Part shown: positions 1-10,933 of the stretch, piece by piece
Layout: each line of letters begins with the position of its first letter
How positions within the stretch are numbered: position 1 is the stretch's first letter
DNA from: Nymphaea colorata
Taxonomy: Eukaryota > Streptophyta > Magnoliopsida > Nymphaeales > Nymphaeaceae
Reading direction: 5' to 3'
Length of the DNA stretch: 64,000 nucleotides
Assembly: GCF_008831285.2 (NCBI RefSeq)
Contig: NC_045139.1
Span: 30,973,706 to 31,037,705 of the forward strand
The notes under the pieces: generated by a model
Database searches by the model: none
Seen by the model: the letters and a program-made list of their open reading frames with translations, nothing else
What the model was told of the DNA's origin: nothing
Program-made: the position numbers and the translations under genes

Positions 1-2213
1 GGCTTCCGAAAACCTTGGCTCCTAGGGTTTTAGTTGCCGGAAATCCTCTACACAAATGGAGGGTTTCCACCGCAATCCTTGTTTGGGCTCTTTTTTCTAT
101 TTTTAAACATCAGAAAATAGGGCTACATCTGCAAGGCAATGCTTGTATTTTGTTGCTTTTCTTTTCAAAATTTTAAGGCCCGAAAGAAGGTGCCGACCGG
201 ACTTGCCAGAGCCATTGCAGAGGGTCTGATAGATGTCCTCCAGCGACGGACGTCACCGACCAAAGCAGCAACAGCTAGCGGAGTGCTCCGATGTGCCTCG
301 GATTGGCCTTCTGCAACGTTCACATTTTTGCTTCCGGAATCGTCATCCCGCCCCAGCATTTGCTGAAGAGGAACTGATATTAACAATTTGAATTTGTTTC
401 CCTGGGCGACAGTGGATTTCCACGGGAGCAAACACGCCCAGGAGGCCTCGGTTGTCTTGATCTCTTTTCTTCTTGATTCACCGCAAATAAGCCTTCACCT
501 TGTAAGCTGTAACAAGTCTGGTTTTACACCAAACGAACCCAAACAGCCACTGTATATGACCACAAATATCTGTTCACACTCGTCATTCAATTAGCAGTAA
601 AATTAAAAGAAAAAAAGTTCATAGCTAATTGATTTTAAATATTGTCCAAAAATAAAAAAAATAATATGACCAATATCTGTTCATCTTTTATCAAAATGAT
701 CATCCCATCAGCACCATTATTGACGGCATTGCTATATGTTTGAATCCCAAGCCACAACATCACTTTTTAGAAATAGTTAAAAAAATGTATATATTCTTGT
801 TTTTATTGAAATAAAAGGTTGGGGTCTATTGTACATGAACGGTTTGTAGTTTAGAGGAGTAGCACCCATCAGAATCAAACTGACTACCTATCGTTCCTAG
901 ATATGGTATGCTCTTTGCGGCAGTTCTTTGTGTTGTGGAGTAAAAACTATTTAATTTCATTTTATATTTATAATTTTTAATCTGGACATCATATTTTTTC
1001 ATCCTTTTAATCACACGCACCCATGCTCCTGATTAATTTGGAGAAAAAAAAGTGAAGGATTTGAAAATCCTGGGGTGGTTCCATTGTATCATTCATTATG
1101 AAATATAATAATAATTGTCCTTCCACCTTTTAAGGTGAAACCAACAGACCATGTATGGGCACAACTAAGCATGAAATCAAACAGCTGGTTCTCTTCATGG
1201 CGAAGGGCCTTTGTGTATCATTTCGTTCGTTGTTTCGTCTACCACAAAGAAGTCTTCATCTTATAACTTGATTAGCTCAAGGGATTCTGCACAAAACAAA
1301 ACCAAAATGCGAAAAAAAGAGTTAAATACCCAAAAAAAAAAAATCCAAGGCCTGCTGTATATGAAAGCCCACTGCCATTGTATCAGAAGCCTTTACTCAC
1401 GATATCGGTCCGTTACCAAAATATTATAGGCGCTTTGATCTTTAGCATTTACGTAGAGGCTGTTTGTTAATGAGAACAATAACAACCGCTCTATGAATTT
1501 ACCCCAATTTGAGCATACTTATAAAATATTATGCCTATTAAGTTACTATCTGCCAATATCATATCAGTTCACACTAACGGTTTACATATAGAAGAAAATG
1601 TTTATAAACTGATTTTAAATATCTAAATAAAAAATAATATAGTCGATACCTGTTGATGTCTTATTAACAAATAATATAGTTAGTTCAACATTTGGACCTA
1701 CAATCCACACGCGTGACTCGTGTGCCTTAAGGAATGTGGATTGTAACACCCCAAAAATTTAATCTCGTATTAAAAATTGTGAGGATCTTCAAGGGTTTAT
1801 GAATCAAGGGCTCGAAGCCAAGAGTGGATCAGATTGTTACAGTAGCATTTGATTACTTCGGATTTGAAATCTTTGGATCTGATGCAACATGCTTTTCATG
1901 CTAAGGATCTTAGGTTAGATATAAGATACTTATTTTACTTTTTTTGCAATGAAAAAAAGATCTTAAGATTAGAGGAGGGAGTGTTTGACCTTAGGTCCAG
2001 GTTCTCCAATAAAGATGATGTCAAATCAGATGCTATCAAACCCCCCTTAAAGCTAGTTGGTGAGTTTAAACATGCACTTTAGAGGAACTAGAAACTCCTA
2101 TAAATATTTTATGAATCTACCATAAATATTGGGACAAATTTATGGAACAATTGTTCAAGTAATCAATGAATATGTCCGAATATTTAGACAAGCAAAGACA
2201 AATGGATAATCAC
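1..2213. other. Gene-poor flank left of the nsLTP locus
   Basis: No gene is supported here. The first 430 bp are more GC-rich than what follows and carry an 88-codon minus-strand ORF (165-431) and a 75-codon plus-strand ORF. I recognise neither product, and they could be an exon fragment of a gene lying to the left. From about 600 the sequence is AT-rich with poly-A and poly-T runs. Around 1240-1310 there is a short stretch (caagggattctgca plus similar neighbouring sequence) that also occurs near 8215-8235 in the duplicated nsLTP flank. This hints at a third, decayed copy of that flank. Confidence 0.5.
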
Positions 2214-2230
2214 TTACATGTTGCAATTGG

Positions 2231-2560
2231 TCAATGGGTCCATGGAAAACCAAGAGAGACTTGACAGAGAGACGGAAGGGCCGCCACCGCCCTCGGGTTA
2301 GGCCTGTACATACTAATCAGGCCTGCCACACACTTACACACACCCCTCCTCTCCTCAACCTCACTCGCCATGTTTTGCAGACTGGCAAGGGCATTGCAGC
2401 AAGGCGAGGCCGGCATCGGCCGAGGGAACCCATGCATAACAAAGTGTGAACAATTTGAGACAAGAAAGAGCACCAAGCCGCAGTCGACATCTGCGGCGGC
2501 CAAGTTCAACCTTAAGATCATGATCAACAATGAGAGCACCACCAGTCCTTTTCTATCCAT
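2231..2560 (-). CDS. nsLTP-like protein, frameshifted before Cys8 (probable pseudogene)
   Basis: This is a single-exon gene for a small secreted lipid-transfer-like protein of 110 aa. I chose the ATG at 2560 because a hydrophobic signal peptide follows at once (LVVLSLLIMILRLNLAAA). An in-frame ATG at 2644 would put a 28-residue charged tail in front of it. Seven of the eight nsLTP cysteines are present with type I-like spacing: C-X9-C-X16-CC-X19-CXC-X21-C. The frame then stops 10 codons after Cys7. Reading one frame over from that point gives an Asp-Pro...Asn-Cys tail with X13 spacing and a stop at 2214-2216, matching the intact paralog at 8922-9263. A single-base loss near 2245 is therefore the simplest explanation. 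Without Cys8 one of the four disulfides cannot form, so this is probably a decaying copy, unless the base is an assembly error. Confidence 0.7.
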   Translation of the reverse strand: MDRKGLVVLSLLIMILRLNLAAADVDCGLVLFLVSNCSHFVMHGFPRPMPASPCCNALASLQNMASEVEERRGVCKCVAGLISMYRPNPRAVAALPSLCQVSLGFPWTH

Positions 2561-2655
2561 GAAGCCCAGACAGGCTTGCTTCTGATCTGGTGGAGTTGGA
2601 CTCGAATGCTTTCTTTTCTTTTCAGGGTCTGAAACTTCATACATTGGCCTGGTAT

Positions 2656-2695
2656 CTTTAAAGGGCTGGTGGTTAGCTCGGACCGGTTTGTCATG
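2656..2695 (-). promoter_or_regulatory. Putative promoter of the 2231-2560 nsLTP copy
   Basis: A TATA-like ctttaaag lies about 96 bp upstream of the chosen ATG. Beyond it is gaccggtttgtcatg (2681-2695), which is identical to 9371-9385 upstream of the intact paralog. Conservation after duplication suggests a shared promoter segment. No transcription data are available here. Confidence 0.35.
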
Positions 2696-2930
2696 GACGA
2701 AGTGTGCTGCAATGTGGATTCAATGAGTTTGGTTTCAGCTTTGTCGGGTAGTTATGTCACAGAAAATTTGCAAGGCCAATGTGAAATTGATGACGAAAAT
2801 CATTCATGCATGGTGTCGTATTTGGTTTGGATCGAAACCAAGCAAACATTTCATTTGATAAACACACACATGCGTGCATGCACACGCACACAGAGAGAAA
2901 GGAGATGCCCATGTATACCAAAAGTTCATT

Positions 2931-3118
2931 AACAAAATCCAAATTTCTATGTTGTTTGCAGTTGCTTTTGTTTACTTATTCATATTTAATGGATAAAAAG
3001 TATCTTTTGTTAGAACCTGAGTTCCAATAAACTAAATATTATACTTCAAATGAAATTAAGGCTTGTGTCATTTTTAATATTCTATTCTAGGAAAATGCAG
3101 CACTGATCTATAGGGTGT

Positions 3119-3154
<36 letters not shown>

Positions 3155-4250
3155 TAAACTGGCCTGTCGTTTCAAGAACATTGGCAACTTCTGCTTGTGT
3201 TTTCTCTTTTCAAGTCGTAATCAGAATTCGGGATACATTTTCATATTACTAATACCAACGGAAAAGTTCTCTTGCGACCCGGCCGTCACCTCCATATTTA
3301 CCAGTTAGATTAGTTTGCATGACTTTAATTTCTATGCCATAAAATGCATGCATAAGATTCTATTTTCTTATGAAAAGAGAAAAAATTATCCATGGGCATA
3401 TGCTTCTCAATAAATAGCACCCCTGCGGGTTCATAATTAAGGGGTGTTTGATGGTTTAGAATTATAATTCAAAAATGAAAATTCCAGAATCATAATTACT
3501 CCTCAAACTGTAATGGAATCAAAATTCATGGTTTCAGTTTCTCAATTCAAGAAACAAAATACCCTGTTTGTTTAAATAATTCTAATACCTTAAAAAATGA
3601 GCATTTTCATTCTAAAATTCCGTATTCTTCTTAAATTCTTTGTTCAACTTTTAGTAAGAATCTTCCATCTTCTTCAACCGAAAACACAAATTAGACCTTG
3701 GATTAATTAGATCACGTTTGGGTACTTCAATTGGAACTGCAACCATCTTGCTGCACACACATGGCTTTTGAGTGCATTTAAAGATGTCAATATGTCTGAT
3801 TTAAATTGGATATCCGATAGAACTGTTCCGAACAAATAGAGGATATGACACCAATTAATATTGGATTAAGAAATCATGTCGGATTTGGATTTAAGAAATG
3901 ACATCCGACCGAATTCACATTTAGATCAGATTTAGTGTTAATTAAAGGTCCTATATCTAATACTGTCATATTTTGTAAATCATAAAAAATTGATTCAAAA
4001 TTCAGTTTCAAATTTAAATAGGAATGTAAAAATTGGATTTTGGATTCGGATATATTCATTTGTATACGAATCTGAATTCAAATATATGAATATCTGAAAA
4101 AAAACATACAGAGTTAAAAGTGTATTTGATTTGAATCTAATCTGTTGACATCCCTAAGTACACTAGACTTGAACCTAAGTCGTTTTGGTCTCAATGGATT
4201 GGGCTTAGTGCTTGAGGCATCCGAGACAAGTTCGAGCTGATCATCATCCT
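2931..4250. repeat. Duplicated nsLTP flank, copy A
   Basis: This block aligns by eye with 7188-8420. Matching stretches include the sequence around 2940-2997 versus 7200-7266, 3150-3430 versus 7608-7860 (both containing atgccataaaatgcatgcat), and 4157-4245 versus 8326-8405 (cactagacttga, gagacaagttcgagctga). The copies differ by indels, some of which are small transposons present in only one copy. A dinucleotide TA tract sits at 3122-3149. No coding sequence is supported. Confidence 0.6.
3777..4154. mobile_element. hAT-like MITE, present only in copy A
   Basis: This 378-bp AT-rich segment has imperfect terminal inverted repeats (aaagatgtcaat... and ...gttgacatccc). It is flanked by TGAGTGCA on the left and TAAGTACA on the right, 6 of 8 matching. 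The paralogous block at 8310-8330 reads straight through this point without the segment, so it is an insertion. An 8-bp target duplication and an AGGGATGTCAA-type end fit a non-autonomous hAT element. It has no coding capacity. Confidence 0.6.
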
Positions 4251-7187
4251 AGATCCTCCAGCCTGAGTCTGATGCCACAGAAGAAGCTTAAGAAGAACAA
4301 GATGTTGGTTTCTTGACAACAAGTACCCAAACAAGAAGTAACAGCAAGGGGGTGTCGGGTAATCACAAGGTGAAAGTGAAGATGTGTACAACAGCCATGG
4401 AGATCTAGCTGCAACCAAGGCAACGTTTCAATCCTATGTAAGAAGATATTGCAGAAAAGCACTGCCAGTAAATGGCTTCTCACTGAATATTGCCTTCACA
4501 GAGATCATCGAGCTCAACTCAATCTAGACTGAGCACTTAGACACATCTATATTTGCTGCCACATACTTTGTGTATACGCATATGCATATGAAGATATTTT
4601 CAATGTGCATTCATATAACATACATATTAAGGTTATGTCAATACATATAAAGATTTCCAAGTGGGTTGGCATGGCGGGCAGGTTAAGGGCTGGTACACAG
4701 CCAGTTTTCATTTCAAACTTTTGTGGCATCAATTCTTTGTACTGCAAAAGGAACACACCGATATGCAAGTTGAAGCATAGCATATGAGGCACCGAAAGTA
4801 GCCTTAAACCCCATGAATACATAGGAAAGAGGGGAGGCTTCAGCCTTTACTTAGATGGTATGATTAATCTTCCACTTACCTGAATGTCCATACATATAAA
4901 GACGAAAAACTTTTTTGGCATGCTATGATTCTCATGCTCTTTTGCATCTCATTATAGATTTCAGAAAATTTAGTGTTAAATTCATCATAACATATGATTC
5001 AATTAAAACAGAGGGCAAACCATGAGTTGGTCAAAGCATGATTGAGCTAGCTTCAGACCAATTTATGAAACTTACGTTCCTCTATAAGTTTTTATTAATG
5101 TGGGAACCATTTTTACATTGCCGGAAATATACTATGAGTTTGCAGGTAAACCACTGGTAGGATATATGGTCGCGTTTGACAGCCTTCCATAAGGTCTTCA
5201 GGATTTGATAGCTATGGATTCTTGCTCAATAGAAAGTAAAGTAAAATGAGGATTTCAAGTCTAAACCTTAAGTTTGGTCTATGTAAGGGGCATAGAATAG
5301 TTGGCTGGACAAGTGGACAAGCAGAAAAGGTGTCATTTGTTCCCTTCTCGTAAGTGTTACTCCCTTATACTTTAATAAATGTGATCATGGCACTCTAGTT
5401 GATTCAGATGCAATCCAAAACCTCGGAGACAAGGGAAATGGAGGGCCTTCAGGTCTTCTTAAAGAGTAGGTTGTTGACCCCTTGAAGTTCCTCCAACATC
5501 CTTAGTTTGAGGAACTGTGAATTTGCAGGGAAACTTTTAGTCCGTCAGTTGTCCAAATCAAATCCAAGGATTTAAAATATGGAGTAATCAAACACCTCTG
5601 GACCTAAATTAGAAAGTAATCCAACACCTCTGGACCTAAATTAGAAAGTAATCAAACACCTCAAGATAACCAAACTGAAGATAAAATATTTTTCCCCTGG
5701 TAAAAATATTATAGAAGCGATGCACCCCACAAATTTTTATGGGACCCACCTGGACATTACTCAACTGCTGCTACTCTATTCAGAAAAGAAATTAGGACAA
5801 CTATTTATATAGTTGAACACGGAAGAACAGGCCACCTTTCAGTACTAGTCATAAAATTCTGGTAAAGAACAAAAGAATGAAAGGAAGATGGTTTAACTTT
5901 TCGATCAAACCTTGTGGTTGAAGTAATGTTGCTTGGAAAATTGTGTAATAAACAGGTGGAGTATGTACTCAGCAAGAAAGAATATGTACATCCTTTATAT
6001 TAAAAAAATGGAAGAGGAATACTTTAGCACAGAAAAGGGTTTTCAAATTTACAACCGACCTTAGAGGGCACGAAGCTGGTTATATACTCTACCTCTTTAT
6101 ATGTAATTTCATTAGTCATTTTAAGTATGACGAAAAAAAAAACTATGATTAATACAAAACTAAACTTTTTGCAAGGATAAAAACGAAAACCGCAAAAAAA
6201 AGATTTTTGTATTTGATAAAGGTAAAATTTGTTAGTCTGACATATCGTTATAATTAATATATCTCTTTAAGCAGTAAAAAAAAATTATTTTTTTGTCCCG
6301 CTTATAGTGTTATCTCACTATCTCATAAACATTATTTCATACTTATGTTTAGTGTTATGTCATATTATCTCATTATTTCATACATCCCTTCATTATCTTA
6401 TGCGCATCTCATACTTATTTTTAGTGTTATTTCATTATATCAGCAGTAAATAAATGACATCAATGACAGACCATGAATTGCTAATGGAAAGAAAACTCAT
6501 GCTTAATTCTGTCTTGCCAACTCAGGGGATCAATAACGAGGCATCTTCCAAAACCGGTCCTACCCGAAAGAGAGAGAAAGAGAAAGACACACACACACAC
6601 ACATGATGAAATGAAACACCTTAGATAAAGAATGATTGTTTGAACTTAACCAGAAGTTCGACTACAAAAGACTTTCACCATGGCAGTAATCTCAATCCGA
6701 AGGTTAAAGAGCAAAACCTGAAAATCATGAACCTCCCTGTAAAGAATATGTTAATCTTCATCATCCAAATCTAAGCAACGGACCCAAGTTCGCCACAGCA
6801 AGCACTATCGCTTTGATCTCCAAATATATATTGGGCCAAAGAGAAGATCACGTGCAAAAGAAGGATATGATATCGATGGGGAAGAATGATGTGCCGTGAT
6901 GTGTGATACATTTTTTGAACTTCCTCGCTTCTCCAAAATATATTACATGAGTTTTCTTTCTCTTTACCACATATGACACACTGACTTAGCCAAATATAAA
7001 TCCCGAGATCATTCCTAAATGGGTGTAAGTCTAATTCCTAAGAATTATGACATGCATAAATGGAGTTTTGAAACTGATGAGGTGAATGGATTAGGTGCAT
7101 GTTTATGCTACATTGAATAAAATTTGATAAGTGATCACCATTTTTTGGTATTGTCGTCAATTGTTTAAGAACTTCCAAATGTCCTTC
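4250..7187. other. Gene-free AT-rich stretch between the duplicated blocks
   Basis: No ORF here resembles a gene. The stretch holds a 32-bp tandem repeat at about 5583-5663 (two and a half units containing aacacctctggacctaaatt). Near 6295-6440 is a degenerate repeat built on 'tagtgttatctcattatttcata'-like phrases. There is also a short CA tract at about 6589-6602. The rest is AT-rich sequence with homopolymer runs. Confidence 0.5.
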
Positions 7188-8420
7188 CAAAATGCATCAA
7201 TAACATCCAAATTTCTATGTTATTTGCGGTTGTTTTTATTTGCTTATTTATATTTAATGGATAAAACCAGGGGCAGAGGCATGTGTGGGCGACATGTAGA
7301 CAATTGCCCACACAAAGTCAGATACTTATTTTTTTGTTGACGCTTTTATGTTAATGCCTCTTAAAATTTTAAAATTTATTACTGGTGCGGCTCGGCCCCT
7401 AGATAAAACGTTTTCCCTTGATGGATCCTGAGTTCCAAAATAAATATTATACTTCAAAAGAAATCAAGGCTGGTGCTTTTTTTTATACTTCAAAAAAATG
7501 CATCACTTATTTAATGCGGTATGGAGTCCTATGTATATGTATATCAATTATTTTGAATTTTGATCATTATGATGCTACCAGAATGGGACTGTATATGCAA
7601 TCCAGTATGAAATTAAACTGATTATTTCAAGCACATTGTCATACATTTTCTTGTTGTTAGTGGACTCCTCTAGAAAAGTTCTTATCTTGCTATCTGTCAC
7701 CTCCATATATGTTTTCCCATTTAGATTGGTATTACATGGATGTAGTTTCTATGCCATAAAATGCATGCATATGATTATATTATCTTATAAAATAGGGAAA
7801 AAAATTTCCACATGAATATATCCTTCTCAAGAATAGCTAGCAGTCCTGCGGGTTCGTAAAGGACAAATGCTTCTCTGACGCTTCTTTTTTGTGCAGAAGA
7901 TACTCAAGTTCTAGGATTTTAGCGACTTTTTTGCCGTCAGTAAGAGCCCTTCTTTTGCTGTATAAGAAAAACAAGTCCAAGGCTGCTAAAAAGTATCATA
8001 AACTATTATTAATAATACCATAAACCATCGTTCCTAATACTACATATAATTTATTTTACCAACTTTTTTTAAATAAGCACAATTAGTCAAAATACATTTA
8101 TTTCCCAAAACTCTATTTCTATGGAAATTTGTTAACTCAACTTGCACCCGTGAAGCTGCTGAAACTCTTTCTTCCAACTTTTGGTAAGAAGCCTCCATCT
8201 TCTTCGCTTGCATTCAAGGGATTCTGCAACCAAAAACAACAACTAAGTCATTGATTAATTAGACACATTTGGCCACTTCAATTGAACGGCATCCATCTTG
8301 TTGAACACCCATGGCTGTTGAGCGCACTAGACTTGAGCCTACGTCGTTATCGTCTCAGTGGGTTGAGCTTAGGGCTCCAGTCGATCGAGACAAGTTCGAG
8401 CTGACCAGCTATCAATTGAA
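7188..8420. repeat. Duplicated nsLTP flank, copy B
   Basis: This is the second copy of the block at 2931-4250, in the same orientation but on the other side of its nsLTP gene. It lies before the intact gene in plus coordinates, whereas copy A lies after the frameshifted one. It lacks the 378-bp element of copy A and has its own 134-bp element at 7268-7401. No coding sequence is supported. Confidence 0.6.
7268..7401. mobile_element. 134-bp hAT-type MITE with perfect 8-bp target duplication
   Basis: The element starts CAGGGGC and ends GGCCCCTA, so its ends form a short C/TAGGGGC inverted repeat. It is flanked on both sides by GATAAAAC (7260-7267 and 7402-7409). The paralogous block A runs through this point without the insertion. 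The 8-bp duplication and the end sequence are typical of the hAT superfamily. It has no ORF of its own. Confidence 0.75.
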
Positions 8421-8921
8421 TTGATCAATGGCTAGATTTAAAGCAGTTGATTTTAAAAACCTTCTTAAAATTTGATTTATGCCTGGGAGATTCAATAAAG
8501 TAAGATCATTATTTGAGGCATTTTCAAATGTAATGCATGCATCTAACTTTGAGAGGCAAGATTTACTACAAAAGATGGCATTATGACAAATCTAGTCCTT
8601 TTAAGCATTCAATGAACATAGATATAAGCATAATGGGTTTGTTTGGCCGTTAGAATGCTCTGTGAGTATTCTATGAATCTACCTTGAAGATTAAAACAGA
8701 TTCAGGGACACCTAGTTCTGGTGTGTCATGAATCTACTTCAATCTTTGAGACAGATTTATGAAGCACTCACAAAGTGCTTGACTTATCAAGTGACACAAA
8801 TAGTTAGAGTTCCATGGAGAAGGTCTAGTTCAACCATAATTCAAATCCTACATGCTACACCTTATTCTCTACCAAAGTTGCTTAAACTTGTTCAACATGA
8901 CCATGAGAGAGTGGAGAACAC

Positions 8922-9263
8922 TTACAAGTCACAATTTGCCCTGGGATCGAGGGGAATGCCAAATGGAATCTCACAAAGAGAAGGAAGGCCATCCACGGCA
9001 GTCAGGTTCGGACTGTACATACTCATCAGGCCCACCAGGCACTTGCAAACATCCCTCCTGTCTTCAGGTTCACTGGCTATGTTGTGCAGGCTGTCCAAGG
9101 CATTGCAACAGGGCGAGTCGACCGCCACATTCCGGGATCCATACATAACATAGTCCGAACAGCTTGAGGCAAGAGAAGCCACCGTGCTGCAATCTATGTC
9201 GGCCGCGGCCGGGTTCATCCATGAATCCATGATCAAAAGAGCTACTAGAAGTAGGGCTCTCAT
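8922..9263 (-). CDS. Non-specific lipid-transfer protein (intact, type I-like spacing)
   Basis: This single-exon gene encodes 113 aa. The ATG at 9263 is followed by a signal peptide (about residues 1-21: RALLLVALLIMDSWMNPAAA), so the product should be secreted to the cell wall. All eight cysteines of the nsLTP fold are present: C-X9-C-X16-CC-X19-CXC-X21-C-X13-C. This is close to type I nsLTPs (CC-X19-CXC) and unlike type II (X9 at that place). Such proteins form a four-helix, disulfide-braced tunnel that binds acyl lipids, with roles in cuticle formation, defence or signalling. The sequence does not say which. A paralog that has lost Cys8 lies 6.4 kb away in the same orientation. No intron is needed, although some nsLTP genes have one just before the stop. 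Confidence 0.85.
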   Translation of the reverse strand: MRALLLVALLIMDSWMNPAAADIDCSTVASLASSCSDYVMYGSRNVAVDSPCCNALDSLHNIASEPEDRRDVCKCLVGLMSMYSPNLTAVDGLPSLCEIPFGIPLDPRANCDL

Positions 9264-9337
9264 GTCGGCGAGTTGCAGTACTATGAATTTGAATTAGGGT
9301 TTGAGATTGATGATTCAGAGGTTGAGGTTGATTGGGG

Positions 9338-9385
9338 TTTTTAAAAGAGTTGGGGAGGAGGAGCTCATGAGACCGGTTTGTCATG
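9338..9385 (-). promoter_or_regulatory. Putative promoter of the intact nsLTP gene
   Basis: A TATA-like tttttaaaa lies about 75 bp upstream of the ATG. It is followed upstream by an agctc stretch and gaccggtttgtcatg, the same arrangement as at 2656-2695. Similarity between the two upstream regions continues to about 9475. Confidence 0.4.
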
Positions 9386-10680
9386 AATTAGGTATGCTTC
9401 AATGTGGGTTGAATGAGTTCCTTTGTGCTCTAAGGGATAGACGTATCATAAACAATTGTAAGAGAAATGTGAAATAGTTGAAGAGACGGAGCTTTCTTTT
9501 AACAGTTCTACGTTCGGTTTTCTGTTCCTGTAATGGTAGAAATCGGACGATCTGTAGCTGGCATCCTTAGAACAAATGCAGCCTCAAGAGAGGCCATGCA
9601 GCAGTTGAGCCTCATGGCTTATGTGGGCAATCGCCCACATAGTCCTACAAAATTTGTTTATCGGAATATTATTTGTATCAGTTGCGGAGCTAAATATGAT
9701 GACACCAACCCATCAAAAATTTCATGGAGATAGTTCGAATTTAGATTGAAATCAGGGGCGGAGTCAAGGTAGGGCTGCCCGCATGGACCTTGGCCCCACT
9801 TCAAAATTTTTTCTTAAAAAAATTTACATGTAAATTTAAAAAATTTCACTTGTTTTATATAAAAATTTTGAAAAATGATATTTCAATACTACCCAAAATT
9901 TATAAACTTTAATTCGGCCTCCCTTATAAAAAATTTCTGACTTCGCGTACTAAGATGACTCAAGATGCCCATACCAAACTTGAATGTGTAATTCAAGGAA
10001 TCCGCAGTGAAAACAAACACCCTGTTAGAGCTCATTCAGCAGGGAGAATAATGACATATTACATTAATCTTTGAGATAGATACATGAAAACAATATGTTA
10101 CTAAATGTCAAATCATGAAACATGAATCTTAGACATGTGGTCATACCTTTCCCCAAAAGTAATGTGGTCATACCTTTCCCCAAAAGTAATGATAATCAAG
10201 CTAATTTGAAGATGTATTTGTTTAGTGCTTTCAATTTTTAGAGAGAAAGTATGTCAAAAGTACATTTGGAGAGTTCACCCATCCAAGGTATTTTCATGAC
10301 TTTATTTCAACGATTTTATAAAATACCATCGAGTTATAATACACTAGCTCCAACTTTTTTATTTTAGCGTGCTCATAGTAAAAGGGAATTGGAAAGTAAT
10401 ATCGATTTTTCAACTTGTAAAGCATTAAATTAATATGATTTTAATACATTGATATTGTCACATATTACTCAAACAAAGAGTGCAGTAATCACTTGCATTA
10501 TCTTACACTAAGGATATTTTTTATCATCAATATTTTTCCCTTAGTCACTATCATATTTTTTCCACCAAAGACATAAATAATGAGTCTACGACTCACAGAG
10601 GGCCACGTCAAAGTACGTATGTAAGATTTTTTCTTTTTTTTTTCACAAAAAGGAAAAAAAAATCGACTTCAGACTGAGAC
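9386..10680. other. Intergenic region between nsLTP and CSN1
   Basis: No gene is supported. A 66-codon ORF at 9533-9733 is not recognisable. A perfect hairpin (tatgtgggc / gcccacata) lies near 9619-9639. A decayed inverted-repeat transposon is likely at about 9756-9946: it opens caggggcggagtcaagg, contains tagggctgccc, and ends ctgacttcgc. Two 28-bp direct repeats (gtggtcatacctttccccaaaagtaat) lie at 10137-10190. The remainder is AT-rich. Confidence 0.5.
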
Positions 10681-10933
10681 CCGAACCAAATTCAACCATA
10701 CACTACCCGACCCGCTCCAAACGCCACGGCTCTCCAGTGAGGCCGTCCGGACTCTGGAGGAAGGCTCCACTTCGGCACCTCTCTCTCTCTCTCTCTGACT
10801 CTCTCCCTCTCTGTTTCCCTCGCTCTGCCTCACACACAGCTCTCTCTAGGGTTTCTGAATTCGGAGGGAGAGAGGAAGAAGAAGAAGAAGAAGTAAACAA
10901 GCTGCAACAGAGAAAGAGGATCGGAGCCAGGCT
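10681..10933 (+). promoter_or_regulatory. CSN1 promoter / 5' leader with CT-rich tract
   Basis: The stretch before the CSN1 start turns GC- and CT-rich. It carries a ctctctct tract (about 10780-10818) and a GAAGAA run just before the ATG. Such pyrimidine patches are common around plant transcription starts and 5' UTRs. The exact start site cannot be seen. Confidence 0.4.

Noticed and set aside
9533..9733. Plus-strand ORF of 66 codons next to the intact nsLTP
   Set aside because: No recognisable domain, and it runs into transposon-like sequence; probably chance.
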